DNA from: Dactylis glomerata
Taxonomy: Eukaryota; Streptophyta; Magnoliopsida; Poales; Poaceae
Length of the DNA stretch: 64,000 nucleotides
Assembly (NCBI GenBank): GCA_007115705.1
Contig: QXEO01002100.1
Span: 496,001-560,000, forward strand
Reading direction: 5' to 3'
In this document: piece by piece, positions 35,456 to 47,597 of the stretch
Numbering within the stretch: the stretch's first letter is position 1
How the letters are laid out: every line of letters starts with the position of its first letter
Notes under the pieces: model-generated
Told to the model about the DNA's origin: nothing
The model's database searches: none
What the model saw: only the letters and a program-made list of their open reading frames with translations
Made by a program: the position numbers and the translations under genes

Positions 35456-36399
35456 TTTTCTTATTAATGTATTATATATGATATTAATGGAGTGTGACAT
35501 ATTTATTCTCGTATGTGTCTGTTCCTAGAGAGAACGCAAATATGCATTCCGTGTTAAGTGAGGTCGGTAGAAAACCAAAAAATAAAGAAACAATGCTCCA
35601 TCCTACCATTCTCAAATTACTTATCCAAACTAAGAAATTCGCATCGTGAACACAGCAACGCAATATGAGAAACTAATCTTGGTAGAAAGGTTGATGAAAA
35701 CTAAAAATGAAAACAACAAGACTACCTTGAGCTAGGGGAAGGGGCGGATATGGCGTCGGATAGCGGCGTGGAAGTGGGGCAGCAGCTGCTATGTACAATA
35801 TGCTCGGTGCAGATGCCGTGTAAGCTCCCCTTTTCTATTTATTTTTTGATAAAAGGAATAATTAATTTCAAGATAATACTAAATACAGCTCTATCTAGAT
35901 AAAATTGAGTCACTTCTTTTGGACGAAGGGAGTACCATCCTACAAATTGTATGTTGTGAACTTGTGATGAGCTTCAGAGTCATCATTTTACAAATGATCA
36001 AAACACTTTTAAAAAATACAAATTCAATTACACGTAGACAAAACAAAGTCCAGTCTTTCTTTTTCCTTACAAAAAGATCTCCGCACGATTTCATAGTTAA
36101 ATCAGGCGGTATACAAATGGGCAAAATAAACTGCGACCTTACAAAATCACAGTCCTCCAGCATTTGCAGAACACATAGATGTTACATTGTTACTACCAGG
36201 AACCCTTATATATAAGATACCGCAAGTCTACCGATAGGTACACAATCTACCAAAGAAAATTCATCTGAATCTGCAGTGCAATACGTTGCTCTTTTCTCAA
36301 AAGAAAAAAGAATTCGCCGGTGCGGTGGACCGTGGACGTTGGTGTCTCCAGCCACCTCGCTTCTTGAATCTTTTTATCTGGCTGGTGGACGCATCACAT
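35456..36399. other. intergenic; no gene seen
   Basis: AT-rich. CTTTTGGACGAAGGGAGTAC at about 35917 looks like one end of another degraded Stowaway-type MITE. Confidence 0.4.
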
Positions 36400-36972
36400 T
36401 CAGGTGACACGGACCGTGTAGGTGCAGTGCGAGCTGCTCTCCCTCTTGAACGGGTACAGGATGATGCTGCAGGACACCTCGGCGTCCGCGCTCACGCCGA
36501 ACGGCCAGAGCGCCGCGTCCTTCCCGACCACCGCCGTCTTGGCCTCGAAGGGCAGCGCGCCGGCGACCACGTCCACCACGTAATGCGCGCTCCGGATCAC
36601 CCTCGCCGTGTCAACCTGCACCCGCGCGCCGACCGTCCTCGTCGACCTCGCCCTGATCTTTCCATCAGGTACGGCGGACCGCCCCACCGCCGCGCCGCGG
36701 TACCTCACCGAGGTGACCACCTCGCCGTACCGGAACGGCGCGTGGCAGGGGTTGTGCACGGTGACGTCGATGGCCAGGGAGAAGTTAAGCGCCGGCGGGT
36801 GGACGGCGAACGCGCCGAGCTGCGTGTCCACCCTCGTCGCCAACACGCGCGGCGGGCGCGGACGGAGCACCGCGATGTAGAGCGCGGCGGCGAGGGCGGC
36901 GCCGAGAAGGAGGAACGTCGCGAGCAGCGCGCAGCAGCATATTGCAGCGGCCTTCTTCTTGATCCTTGCCAT
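36400..36972 (-). CDS. NDR1/HIN1-like (NHL) LEA-2 domain protein, 190 aa
   Basis: A single-exon gene starting MARIKKK. A basic N-terminus is followed by a membrane segment of about 22 residues (AAAICCCALLATFLLLGAAL, residues about 8-31). The rest is a LEA-2 domain, with the family's hydrophobic strands, FSLAIDVTVHNPCHAPFRYG (the NPN-type turn, here NPC), VGARVQVDT, and a final CTYTVRV. NHL proteins sit in the plasma membrane or endomembranes, and many respond to pathogens or abiotic stress. An in-frame ATG upstream (37128) would add 52 residues without family character, so I chose 36972. GC content is much higher than the surroundings, as in many single-exon grass genes. It seems intact. No specific member is assigned. 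Confidence 0.85.
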   Translation of the reverse strand: MARIKKKAAAICCCALLATFLLLGAALAAALYIAVLRPRPPRVLATRVDTQLGAFAVHPPALNFSLAIDVTVHNPCHAPFRYGEVVTSVRYRGAAVGRSAVPDGKIRARSTRTVGARVQVDTARVIRSAHYVVDVVAGALPFEAKTAVVGKDAALWPFGVSADAEVSCSIILYPFKRESSSHCTYTVRVT

Positions 36973-37382
36973 GCTTAAGCTGGTTGTCGGGAAGAAAGAG
37001 AGACGGGGAAACTTGTGTGCTTTGGCGTTTCTTGATTTTTTTGAGGTGGATGGCGTTTCTTGAACGCTGTTATTAGAGCTAGTGTTGGCACTGAAGATTG
37101 TTAATGCGATGTTACATTGAGATATCATTTATTATTTTCTGTTCATTTTTGGTTATTACACTGAGCATAAGCAACTTAATCCATATCATAATGGTCGTGA
37201 GAGGTCAAGAGACCAGTTTTCCCTTAGCAAGGTTGCGAGCAAAGCTGTCCAATCTTGTTCGTATGGGTTCATTTTTTCCCCTCTCCGTTTCCTTGTTAAG
37301 TCCTATATCTGGACATGGGACCTCTACGCCGCCATGATCTGACTTTTGTTAGATAAGACGTCAACAACACATGTGCACTGCT
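36973..37382. other. 5' flank of the NHL gene; no further gene
   Basis: It should include the NHL promoter. I see no other gene. The end at 37383 is the LINE target duplication. Confidence 0.4.
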
Positions 37383-37396
37383 ATCTTTTTAGAGGC
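37383..37396. repeat. LINE target-site duplication (left copy)
   Basis: ATCTTTTTAGAGGC is repeated exactly at 39997-40010, directly after the A-run that ends the LINE. Confidence 0.92.
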
Positions 37397-39996
37397 TGGT
37401 CCACATGGTTTTCCCATAGAATTCTACCAAGCTTGTTGGGATATTATAAAGCAAGATTTAATGAGGATTTTCAATGACTTTCACCAGAATAAGATTGATT
37501 TGGCCAGAATTAATTATGGTGTCATTACACTACTGCCAAAAGGGGCAAACACTATTCAGAAATATGGACCCACTGTTGCAAGTTTTATTCAAAATCGTCA
37601 CAAAAACCTTCATTGTCAGATCTGAGATGTACATGAGGAAAATCATCCACTTGTCAGACTGCCTTTATCGAGGTATATAACTGATGGAGTTATGCCGCTC
37701 AAAGAAATTTTGAGGGATACAAAATACAGGAAACAACAGGGGGTGGTGCTCAAGCTTGATTTTGAAAAGGCTTGTGATAAAGTTAATTGGAGCTTTCTCC
37801 TGGACTGTTGTTGCACACAGAAAGGCTTCAGTGAGAAATGGTTGACATGGATCAACAAGGCTGTTTCTGAAGGAACACTAAGTGTGAAGATCAATGACTG
37901 TATAGGTCCCTATTTTTGCAGTTATAAAGGGGTAAGATAAGGGGATCCTTTTGCCCCTACTCTTTTCAATTTGGTGGTTAATTGCTTATCCAAAATGATT
38001 CAAACTGCTCAACAGAATGGTCTGATAGCTGGCTTAGCTGATCAGATAATTGAGGGAGGCTGTGGCCATCTTACAGTATGCAGATGATACTGTTCTGTTC
38101 ATCAAGGATGACATGGAGAGTGCTAGAAATTTGAAGTTGTTGCTCTACATATTTGAATAAATGTTAGGCTTGAAAATAAACTTTGAAAAAAGTGAAGTTC
38201 TACTAATTCAGCCAGATAATGAAAAGTTACAAACTTATGTTGACTTGTTTAATTGTCAAGTAGGGGCCTGGCCTATTAAATATTTAGGCACCCCAGTGTG
38301 TGCAAGAAGGACCACTGTGTTAGAAATGAAGTTTGTTGAGGAGAAACTCAAGAAAGGCATGGAAGGCTAGATGAGTGGATCCATGTCCCTAGGGTGTAAA
38401 GTGACCAAAATTGATGCTTGCTTGTCAAATAGAGTTGTCTACCAAATGTCATTGAGATTGTTGCATAAAGCAAACATTGAGGGTATGGAGAAACCCATTA
38501 GAGCTTTTATTTGGGCCAGTACCATAGGTAAAAGAAGATACCGTCTTGTTTCTTGGAAATTGGTTTGTATTCCTAAAAGCAAAGGTGGCCTAGGAATTAA
38601 AAATCTCCGCAGATTCAACATCAGCCTTATGTGCAAGTGGTGGTGGAAGCTTGAACATGACAGTGGACCTTGGCAAGATTTCATGTGGAAGAAGTATTTG
38701 GCCAGATCATGTGTTTTTTCTGCTAAAAACAAACCATCTGAATTTCCACTGTGGGCTGATATGTTAAAAGTGAAAGATATTTATCTTAGTGGCAGATCTA
38801 TGAAAGTGAATGATGGTAAAAGAACTCATTTCTGGGGAGATACTAGGTGTGGTTTAATCCCTTTGAAAAATAAATTTCTTGGCTTGTTTGAAATTTGTGA
38901 TAACCAAGATATCACTGTGTCTGTAGCTGCTGAGCTTGGCTAGCAATTTTCCTTCAGAAGACGTTTAACTCCTGATCTCCAGATATAATTGGTCAGGTTA
39001 AGAATCCTACTGGATTCTGTCAGTTTGTCCTTTGGTAATGACATTCCCATCTGGTATTGGAACAAGAGCGCCCAATTTTCAGTGAAGTCTGTGTATAAAG
39101 ATCTGTCTAGTTATGGCATTGACAGATCCTTCAAACACCTTTGGAAAGCTAAAATCCCTCTAAATATCAAAATTTGGCTGTGGCTGATCTGGCATAATGC
39201 AATTGCTACCAAAGACACTATGTTTTCTAGAGGTTGGACAGGGAATGTCAGATGTCAATTCTGTGAGCAAAATGAAACTATTCGTCACCTATTTTTTACC
39301 TGTCCTGCTACCAAATATGTATGGGGTTGTGTGGCAAGATCCATCGTTGCTTCTTCCAGACCTGGGAATTTTTCTCAGTTCTCCTGGTGGTTTCCTCAAT
39401 TCATTCCAGCAAGTAGAAATGTTTAGATACTTGGGATAGCCTCCATTTGCGGGGCTATCTCGAAACTGCGCAACAGAGCATGTTTTGAAGGAAAGATTAT
39501 TAAGTCTCCTTCTGAACTAATCTGCTATTATGTTGTTTTTATGAACTATTGGGCAAGTCTCAACTCTTCTATGGATCAAGAAGCTATCAAGCATGGAGCA
39601 AACACTCTGCTTAATATCACTACGGCATCTCGTGCTGCTTCAAGTGCTGTCCCCAGGATTGGAGGTCGAAGGTCTCCAAATGAGGTCCAAGACGATGCTT
39701 CTGAAGATGAAGATTAGATGGTCTCTGATGAAAAGCTTTCTCTATGAAGCCCACATTCCAGTCAAAGTTTACTTTTGCACCCTGTTCTGTTGTTTGTGGT
39801 CCTTGTTCTGTAATCAAACCTGTAGTCTGGACTCGTGCCAGTTCTCTATTGTTTTGAGTTCTTGGCTTTCACGCTAGCATTAGGCGGCGTTTTTTTTCCT
39901 GTTACAAGTTTCTAGAACCTGAACCTGAACATGGTTGTGTGTGTTTCCGTTATGAAATATAATGGAAACGATCCCTTCTGGGATCGTGTGGAAAAA
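37397..39996 (+). mobile_element. LINE (L1-type), 5'-truncated and decayed
   Basis: The insertion begins inside the RT domain (GPHGFPIEFYQACW) and runs to an A-run. The exact 14-bp duplication on both sides fits target-primed reverse transcription with 5' truncation. RT features are VLKLDFEKACDKVNW, an altered GDPFAPTLFN and the catalytic YADD (38077-38088). A zinc-binding RVT region with HLWKAKIPLNIKIWLW and CQFCEQNETIRHLFFTC follows at about 39130-39310. The reading frame ends at TAG 39715-39717, followed by a 3' UTR. One frameshift between 37940 and 38077 and stops at 37623, 37938, 38158, 38368, 38941 and 39424 make it inactive. Confidence 0.9.
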
Positions 39997-40010
39997 ATCT
40001 TTTTAGAGGC

Positions 40011-40436
40011 GTCGCTTTAAAAGAACTCTCCCGGTCTAGGTCTTGTCAATTGTGGTGGTTGTTCATGTTCCTTCGAGCCTCTAATCGCCTAGGGTCACCA
40101 CTGCATGCAAATACTCGTGCATGGAGTAGCTAGCTCATGTGTTCTAAAGGAAAAAAGCTAAGACATGTGTGCATTGAAACTTATATTTTACTACATAGGA
40201 TTTACATTCAAAAGACATTTTCAGTGATATGATTTTTATGACCTATATTTTATTGACCAAATTTATGATAATTTTTTCTTAAACACTGTATCACTCTAAT
40301 AAATCAGGGGAGTGCCCGTTTTCACAACCATGTATAAAATTACTCTAGATTTGACCAATAGTTTCAATTTCACAGATCTAGACGAAAGCATAAATGCATC
40401 AAGTATTACAAATAACTTGCGAGTGCATTTAAAAAA
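40011..40436. other. intergenic, AT-rich; no gene seen
   Basis: No ORF or repeat structure that I can support. Confidence 0.4.
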
Positions 40437-40575
40437 GGGTTAATTGGATAAATGCCACTCCAATTCATGCGATTTTGAAAAATGCCACTGTAATTTCCAA
40501 GCTTTGAAAAATGCCACTCCAGCTCTTGCATACTTCTACAGACTCCAGCCATTTGAGCTCGATTTTGGTAAAAAA
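40437..40575 (+). repeat. dispersed repeat, copy B
   Basis: Counterpart of 35312-35455, in the same orientation. It directly abuts the inverted-repeat element at 40581. Confidence 0.7.
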
Positions 40576-40580
40576 CTGCA

Positions 40581-41083
40581 AGTTTTCAAATCATATTTTT
40601 CCTAGGACAAAATTGCCCATGGCCCCACAAACATCCAACAAAGCCGTGCAAACCTCTTCTTCCTATTCTGTCCGCAGCCGCGAGGAACCCTAGAAGGGCA
40701 CCGCCGCTGCAACAGTTCCCTCCGATGTTAGCTCCAGTCATCGCCGCACTATCCTCCAACTCTACCGTCACTACCCCTTCTCGCCCCCGCACAAATTAGC
40801 CGCCTGTTGTAGCTTGCTCCCCGTAGGAGCACTGCTGTCGCACTCTTCTCTCCCGACACAGCAGCACGCTCATAGTAGCCGAATCCCCACAGCAGCACCG
40901 CCATACAGTCATGGTCGGGAGACATGTCGCTGGATGAAGCTCTACGCCAATTTCATTGTCGAGCAACGCAAGGGCAACATGAAGAAACAGGAGGAAGGCA
41001 AACTCGATGTGTATTTAGATGGGGGGATAAGGTTGTGGGGCTAGGGGCAATTTTGTCCTAAACATAATACGGTTTGAAAACCT
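40581..41083. mobile_element. 503-bp element with about 38-bp inverted ends
   Basis: AGTTTTCAAATC...GGACAAAATTGCCC (40581-40618) is the imperfect reverse complement of 41045-41083. The GC-rich centre resembles coding DNA on the plus strand, so it might be a captured gene fragment. No family is assigned and no target duplication is clear. Confidence 0.5.
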
Positions 41084-41207
41084 GACATGCATCATTTTAG
41101 GTAGACAATAAGACACACACACACATATATGTACAAAATACGTGATGTTTTGTACATACCCCAAGGTATATATGACTTTGCACATACTTAGTAGATATAA
41201 ATGAGGT

Positions 41208-41400
41208 ATGTATACCTTAGGTATGTTATTTTTTTTGGAATATATACCTAAGGTATGTAAAAGTACATATATATACGTATTCCGGGTATATATATATTGG
41301 GTATGTGTATCCTGGGTATATGTATCTTGGATATGCATATTTTGGGTATGTATGAGTTGGGTATATGTATCTTGGGTATATATACCCTTGGGTATGCATA
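41208..41400 (+). repeat. degenerate tandem repeat GGGTATATGTATCTT
   Basis: Units of about 15 to 25 bp built from GGGTATATGTATCTTGGGTAT variants. They lie just left of the (AT)n tract. Confidence 0.7.
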
Positions 41401-41465
41401 ATTGTAAGCAAAATGTACGTATTTGAAGCATGGTGCCCGGGCACCAAGGTGCCCCATATCAGCTT

Positions 41466-41609
<144 letters not shown>

Positions 41610-41619
41610 AACCTCCCCC

Positions 41620-41627
41620 TATATAAG
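41620..41627 (+). promoter_or_regulatory. TATA box of the transposase gene
   Basis: TATATAAG, 11 bp inside the left terminal repeat. It is followed by a GC-rich leader of about 500 bp before the ATG at 42140. Confidence 0.55.
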
Positions 41628-41689
41628 GGTTCCAACCAGGGGAGGAGCGACCCGACCGGCCAGCACCTGCGCGCACTCCAACGCGCCTC

Positions 41690-41830
41690 CACCCCGACCG
41701 CCCCGCCTCCGCCCCGACCCCCCCCGCCTCCGTCCCGACCGGCCCCCCTCCGCCCCGATTTCCCCGCCTCCGCCCCGACCGCCCCGCCTCCGCCCCGATT
41801 TCTCTGCCTCCGCCCCGAGCAGCGAGCACC
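41690..41830. repeat. GC-rich tandem repeat in the transposase leader
   Basis: About seven imperfect units near 20 bp of the GCCTCCGCCCCGACCGCCCC / GCCTCCGCCCCGATTTCCCC type. Confidence 0.8.
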
Positions 41831-43091
41831 TCCGGCGGGCCGAGTGAGCGAGTGGCGGCGGTACGCCGACGCGAGGGAGCGAGGCCCGCCGGTCCCTGTC
41901 GATTCGCCGTCTCCTTCTCCGGCGCGGGCCAAGCGAGCGAGCGGCGGCGGGTACGCCGGCGGGAGGGAGCGAGGCCCGCCGGTTCTGCATACTTTTCGCC
42001 GTTGCAAAGGGAGCGAGCGGCGGCGGAAATCGCCGGCGATATTTACGGAGCACCCGGAGTCCTGGTCTTCATCGCCGACGTGCTTCCTCGCCGACGACAA
42101 ACAGCTTCATCTTCCACTCCATCTCCGGCGTGTTCGGCCATGAATCCCCCAACCGCAGCAGAAAAGTGGAAATCAAAATGGGGATCGATGCAGACAAGGA
42201 GTTCTCCACGTTTCAAACATTCTTGTACGCAAGATTCGTCTGAGATTACTCCTGTTGCTCATACTTCAACAGCTGCTCATCATACAAAGATCAAAAGAGG
42301 GGAAAATGACAAGGTATGTAAGAGAATTCTCGTTGAACTTCATGTTTGTTTGCTCCGTGATACAAGTTTCTTATGATAGAATTGAGAACTCAGGTGTAGC
42401 ATATCAGAGAACTTTACAAGTGTGGAATATTGTATAGGGAAGTGCAGGTATATGTACAATTTAAGTTCATGGAACTTATCATTAGCAGTTCAACTGTCTG
42501 TAGCACAATATTGAAGTAGTTAGCTTAGTTTTCCAGAAGTTCAACATAACTTGATAAAACAGTTCAACTGGTTGAACTTCTCGTTGTAGTAGTTAGCTCT
42601 GACTTCTAGAAGTTCAACCTTACAAGTTTAATAAGTTCAAGTGGTTGAACTTCTTGTTGTAGTATGTAGCTTTGACTCCCAGAAGTTCAACCTTAAATTG
42701 AAAGAAGTTCAATAGCTTGAACTTATTTGTGTACTCGTTATATTATCTTTTCAGGATGACATACAAAGAAAAAGAACCAAAGTGGAAGAAGAGATCGTGG
42801 ATGCTGTTCCTTTGCAGTGCTCTTTTGGTGGAACAACTTGGAAAACACCAGAGTTGACAGCTAGTTATTTTGGAGCATCTAGCCGTTATGAATACTCAAC
42901 AAGTACACCTGAGACAGAAACTCCAGAACAGGCAACCTTCTCTGGTACAGATTCAAAGACTACTGCTGTGGGCAATAAAGCAACTTCAGTAACAGAGCAC
43001 ATACAACGTGTTTTGCGGGAGGTTGTAGGCGGCATGCAACGACCTGTTGTAAGCCGTGAAGGTGTTGAAGTCAATGAAAAAGAACAGATCA

Positions 43092-43310
43092 AGTGTGCAC
43101 CTGTTGCTGGCATGCAACATCCTCCTCCAGTGAAGCGTGCACCTGTTGCTGGCCTGCAACATCCTCCTCCAGCGAAGCGTGCACCTGTTGCTGGAATGCA
43201 ACATCCTCCTGCAGTGAAGCGTGCACCTGTTGCTGGTATGCAGCCTCCAAGGAAGCGCGCACCTGTTGCAGGTTATCAACCTCCACTGAAGCGAGCAGCT
43301 GATGATGGCA
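43092..43310 (+). repeat. 39-bp tandem coding repeat in transposase exon 2
   Basis: Units encode (K/C)(R/A)PVAG-x-QHPPP; the last units are shortened. Variation between units is mostly in the residue after PVAG. Confidence 0.85.
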
Positions 43311-46300
43311 TGCTTCCAGCAAACAAGCGTCCTCACCATTATGGTACTTCTGCCGGTACCCATGGTATCCCCCCATGGCCACCACCTCGCCCACCGCGGC
43401 CTCCAATGAAGCATGCCCCGCAAGGAGAGGGCAATGGTCCACGACCGATGCAGCATGAAGTACCATCCAATAATGATTGGTCAGAGAGGGTTAGACGTGA
43501 TCCCTTACTCCATAGGGCAATAGTCACGCCGCCCTGTCCCATACGTCCAGGTCAGAATGAAACTCCGAAGGCGGCTCGCACCTACACCCACGTGAGTTAA
43601 ATCAAAACATGTGAAATACATTTAATACCATTTGAAATGCTGTATGACTGATGTTTGTTGTACACGTTTTTTTTTCCCAGAAACCTGACCTGCCTGCGTA
43701 TCTTCTGCCAAGAATCGGCATGAGGTTCCGGACTTTTGAGAGCGCAAAAGAGTTCTACAACAGATACGCCAGGCATGCGGGCTTTGGGATAAAAACTGGG
43801 CAGACAAATGGAAACAACAAGTACCTCCAGTGCTCGAGGGAAGGTGAACACACAACAAATGTTCAAGAAACTGACCGACAGCGATTTACCAACTCTAGGA
43901 GGTGTAAATGCAAGGCACGGCTTAGATTGAAGAAGAAGATAGATGAGTCGTGGGTACTTGAGGATATGAATCTTGAGCACACCCACCGGTTGCTCCTAAG
44001 CCCGAGCATGCTAGTTTTTCTGCATTCACACAAAAGTTACGATCCTTGCATGCAAGAATTTGTGAAGTTCCTGCAGTTTAAGAACCTTAAACACTACCAG
44101 ATAATGGGAATAATATCCAGTGAGGTTGGAGGCGAGCGATTCATGGGTGTGCACGGGAAGGACCTCATTAATGAGTAAGAGCATTTTCAACATCCATCGT
44201 ACTCATAAACTGAACATGTATGGACATAAATTGCTAATATCTGCTTTGTGTGAACGTAATGCAGGAAACAAAAAAATAAGAAGGCAGACGATCACAACGA
44301 CGTTGCCAAGCTATTTGCTTTCTTTGCAGAGATGAAGGCTGCCAATGACAAATTCTTCTGCGACGTTTAGATAGATAGTTCAGTTAAAATCAAAAACATT
44401 TTCTGGGCCAATGCAAGCTGCAGGGCTTCGTACGAAGATTTCGGCGACGCTGTGACGTTTGACACAACCTACAGGACAAACGAATACAACATGCCGCTTG
44501 GTGTGTTTGTAGGGGTTAACCACCACCTGCAGTCCACGGTATTCGCATGTGCACTCATCAGAGATGAGTCCGTGGAATCGTTTGTGTGGATATTTGAAAC
44601 ATTCCTAAAATGCATGAAGGGAAAACATCCAACAATCATATTAACAGGTATGGCTTCGTTAAGAAACTTTCTTAATATGCTGAACTAGGGTACAAATAGC
44701 ATCAGCGTGTAAGTTCAGGTCTAGTGTTCTGGGAAGTACAGCCCTCAATACTAGCTATATGATTAGCACTGACTCTTGATGTACAAATGTTTTGTTTTCA
44801 GACCAGTGCCCTTCCATGGCAGATGCAATCCCAAAGGTATTTCTTCGCGCATTGCACAAACTATGCCGGTGGCATATCACCAAGAAATACAAGGAGCCGT
44901 TGAAAAGACTGTACAAGATGTTTCGCAGCTTCAAGGATGAATTCAGAGCAATACTGAACTGGCCGCTCATGCCTACTGAGTTTGAAGAAGCTTGGCATGA
45001 ATTAGTTGAGAAGTACAACCTGCGGAAAAACCAGATGATGCTCCGAATGTGGGAGGACAGGGAAGACTGGATTTCAGCTTATTTCAAGGAAGCTTTCTGT
45101 GCAAGAATGACGTCGACGCAGCGAAGCGAAAGCATGAATGCTATCCTGAAGAGAGGATATGTGAACGAGCAACACAATCTGCACCGATTTGTGGAGCAGG
45201 TGAACAACTGCATTCAGAATCGGCGAATGAAAGAACATGAGCAGACAATGGCGTCTCTGGTACGTTAACTAACTTGTAATAGAATAAATGTATTGATTGA
45301 AATATGCATTAATATTGTACACGCTTTGCAGGGACGCACGGAAACCAGGACTTACTATGGGTTTGAGAAGCAATGCAGCAAAGTTTACACGAGGGCTGTG
45401 TTTGCCGAGTTCCGCAAGAACCTAAAGAAGAGCACACTCTTTAGGGTCACGGAATCATCAGAACGGCATCCACACTATCTGGTGCAGTACAGAAACCCGC
45501 AGAAGGTCTTTGCATGGTCACAACACGAGTTCAGAGTGGAAGCTAACCCAGAAGAAGGGATATATAGATGTGAATGCCTGCTATGGGAACATACAGGTAA
45601 ATATAAAGTTTTTATTCAGCTGCGGCGATACGTTTGACAGCACAACAATAATAACTGATAAATGAACTTTTTCTTTGCAGGCCTGTTTTGTCTTCATGTA
45701 ATAGCAATGCTTGAACATCTGAGGGTCGACAGAATACCAAGACAGTACCTCCTCAACAGATACAGCAAAGACGCCCATAGCAATGCAACATTTGATAGGA
45801 CAGACTACAGAACACTAGCAACTGATGGCTGCTCTCTTGTTTACCAGCACGGTCAGCTCCTTCAGTTGGCTTTCAAACTAGTCAGGGTTTGCTCAAAGTC
45901 CAGTGAGCAGATAGCAATAGGGAAGCATGGCCTGATTGAGCTGATCGACCAGGTGGAGGCGGCTGGCTCCTCAACAGCAAATGATGGAGAAAGCCCTAAT
46001 GTTGACCAGTTTGAGCCTGATTACGCGCATATCTTTGAGGACAACACATTTTACAACGATAAAGGGGAACCGTTTCACTCAACAAAGGCCATTCTCCCTC
46101 CTCCAGTTTCAAAAACCAAAGGAAGCGGCATTCATGTGAAAGAGAGTGACATGGAAAAGCAACCTGCTAAAAAGCCATATGCTCAAAAGCAATCGGCTAT
46201 GAAGAAACCTCCTGCAAAGAAACCTCCTGCGAAGAAAAATGTGAAGCTTGACGAAGAAGGCAATGCTATTGGATATAGGACATGCAGTACATGCAACATA

Positions 46301-46460
46301 AGGGACGGCCACAACAGTAGAACATGTGGTATGAACGATCCGGATGATGTAACTGCTAAACCTAGGATAGTCAGAAAAAAGTTCTGCAAGATGTGCAAGA
46401 CGATGGCAGGACATACCTCGGTGACATGTCCGTTGCTGGATGTTGCGTTACAAATAGTAG

Positions 46461-46700
46461 CAAAGAAGAATGCTAAGAAAAAGGCAACTAAAGTTAGTAG
46501 CAAAAAAAGAAAGAAAAAGATTGACAGTGAGGATGAAGAGGAGGAAGATGAGGATGAGGATGAGGAGGAACCTCAAAATAGAAAGAAGAATGCTAAGAAA
46601 AAGGCAACTAAAGTTAGTAACAAAAAAAGAAAGAAAAAGATTGACAGTGAGGATGAAGAGGAGGAAGATGAGGATGAGGACGAGGAAGACGACAAGGAGG
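46461..46700 (+). repeat. about 120-bp tandem duplication in the last transposase exon
   Basis: Two nearly identical copies encode KKNAKKKATKVS, KKRKKKIDSEDEEEEDEDED. They are followed by an extended acidic run. Confidence 0.85.
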
Positions 46701-46840
46701 ATGAGGAGGAAGATGGAAATACTGACGAAGACGATGGAGAAGAAGAGGATGATGAAGACGACGAGGAGGAGGACAAGGTGGAAGAACCACCACCACCCCC
46801 ACCGCCGCCCCAGCTCAGGAGGAGCAATAGGAAAAGATGA

Positions 46841-47597
46841 ATGCTTCATAGGATGCATGATATTTATTTTTATTATAGCAAAACTTGTATTGTTAGGCTG
46901 TCATATTTATTTGAAACAACATGCCTGCACGTTCTTGTCATACTGTGGTAATAAACTTACATGTGCTGAGACACCATATATGCTTGATTAAGTTACAGCT
47001 GGTACTGTAATTTATGAATGTATTGTTCAGTTACTGTATGTGTAGCAACCGAAGTTCAAGGTGCATGTGGCAGAAAGTTCAACTGAGAATTAAAGGGAAG
47101 TTCAAGTGTTCTGATAAGCAAAGTACAGCTGTATCAAACTAGAATTACAGATTTACATAGTAGTTCAACCTGCATAAGCAAATAAGTTCTGACGGCATCA
47201 CATGACCAGTTTTGGTTTGACCACAGAAAGGCTAAATCAATGTTTGCCCCTCAAATATCTAACAAGTTCAACTATACAACCAGCTAAACTTCAGATCTAG
47301 GAAAGAGAAGTTCAGTCGTAATACAGCAGTAAGTTCAACATTAAACATCGGAAAAGTTCAAGTTATAACACTTGAAATATAGCGCACAGTGAGAAGTACA
47401 GGATTCAAAGACTGGCAGTTCAATCACATTTCAGAACAAACGAAATACAATGAAACTAGAATCCTGCAGTAATAAACTTAAATTATTACATCACTTTAAA
47501 TATTACAAGACCTGAATAATAAATTATGGGAATAAAAACCTAAATTATTCGAATGGAAATCTTAAAAATAATTCCAAAGGAAACTACTATGTTTTCT
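46841..47597. other. convergent spacer with AGTTCAA cluster
   Basis: Between the 3' ends of the transposase (+) and exonuclease (-) genes. It holds about eight exact AGTTCAA copies (47050-47420) plus AGTTCAG and AGTACAG variants. No gene. Confidence 0.7.

Larger units (their letters stand above)
42140..46840 (+). pseudogene. MULE transposase (FAR1 + MULE + SWIM), seven exons, one nonsense codon
   Basis: Exons 42140-42313, 42755-43591, 43681-44174, 44265-44647, 44802-45259, 45332-45596 and 45681-46840 join in phase to 1,257 codons. Residues about 145-220 hold five to six repeats of KRAPVAGMQHPPP. A FAR1-type DNA-binding domain spans about 345-425. TAG at codon 537 (44368-44370) breaks the protein, probably from CAG. 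The DDE triad reads D568 (TFDTTYRTN), D630 (TDQCPSMADA) and E739 (QRSESMNA). A SWIM finger (CECLLWEHTGLFCLH) follows at about 862-876, then two CCHC knuckles (CSTCNIRDGHNSRTC, CKMCKTMAGHTSVTC). The tail has a tandemly duplicated Lys-rich/acidic block and a proline run. Intron 1 is packed with AGTTCAA. Read as one gene, it needs the stop suppressed, so this copy probably makes only a truncated protein. Confidence 0.87.

Noticed and set aside
41844..42143. Open frames of the transposase leader before 42140
   Set aside because: They lack an ATG (only GTG) and lie in GC-rich tandem repeats. The ATG at 42140 joins exon 2 in phase.
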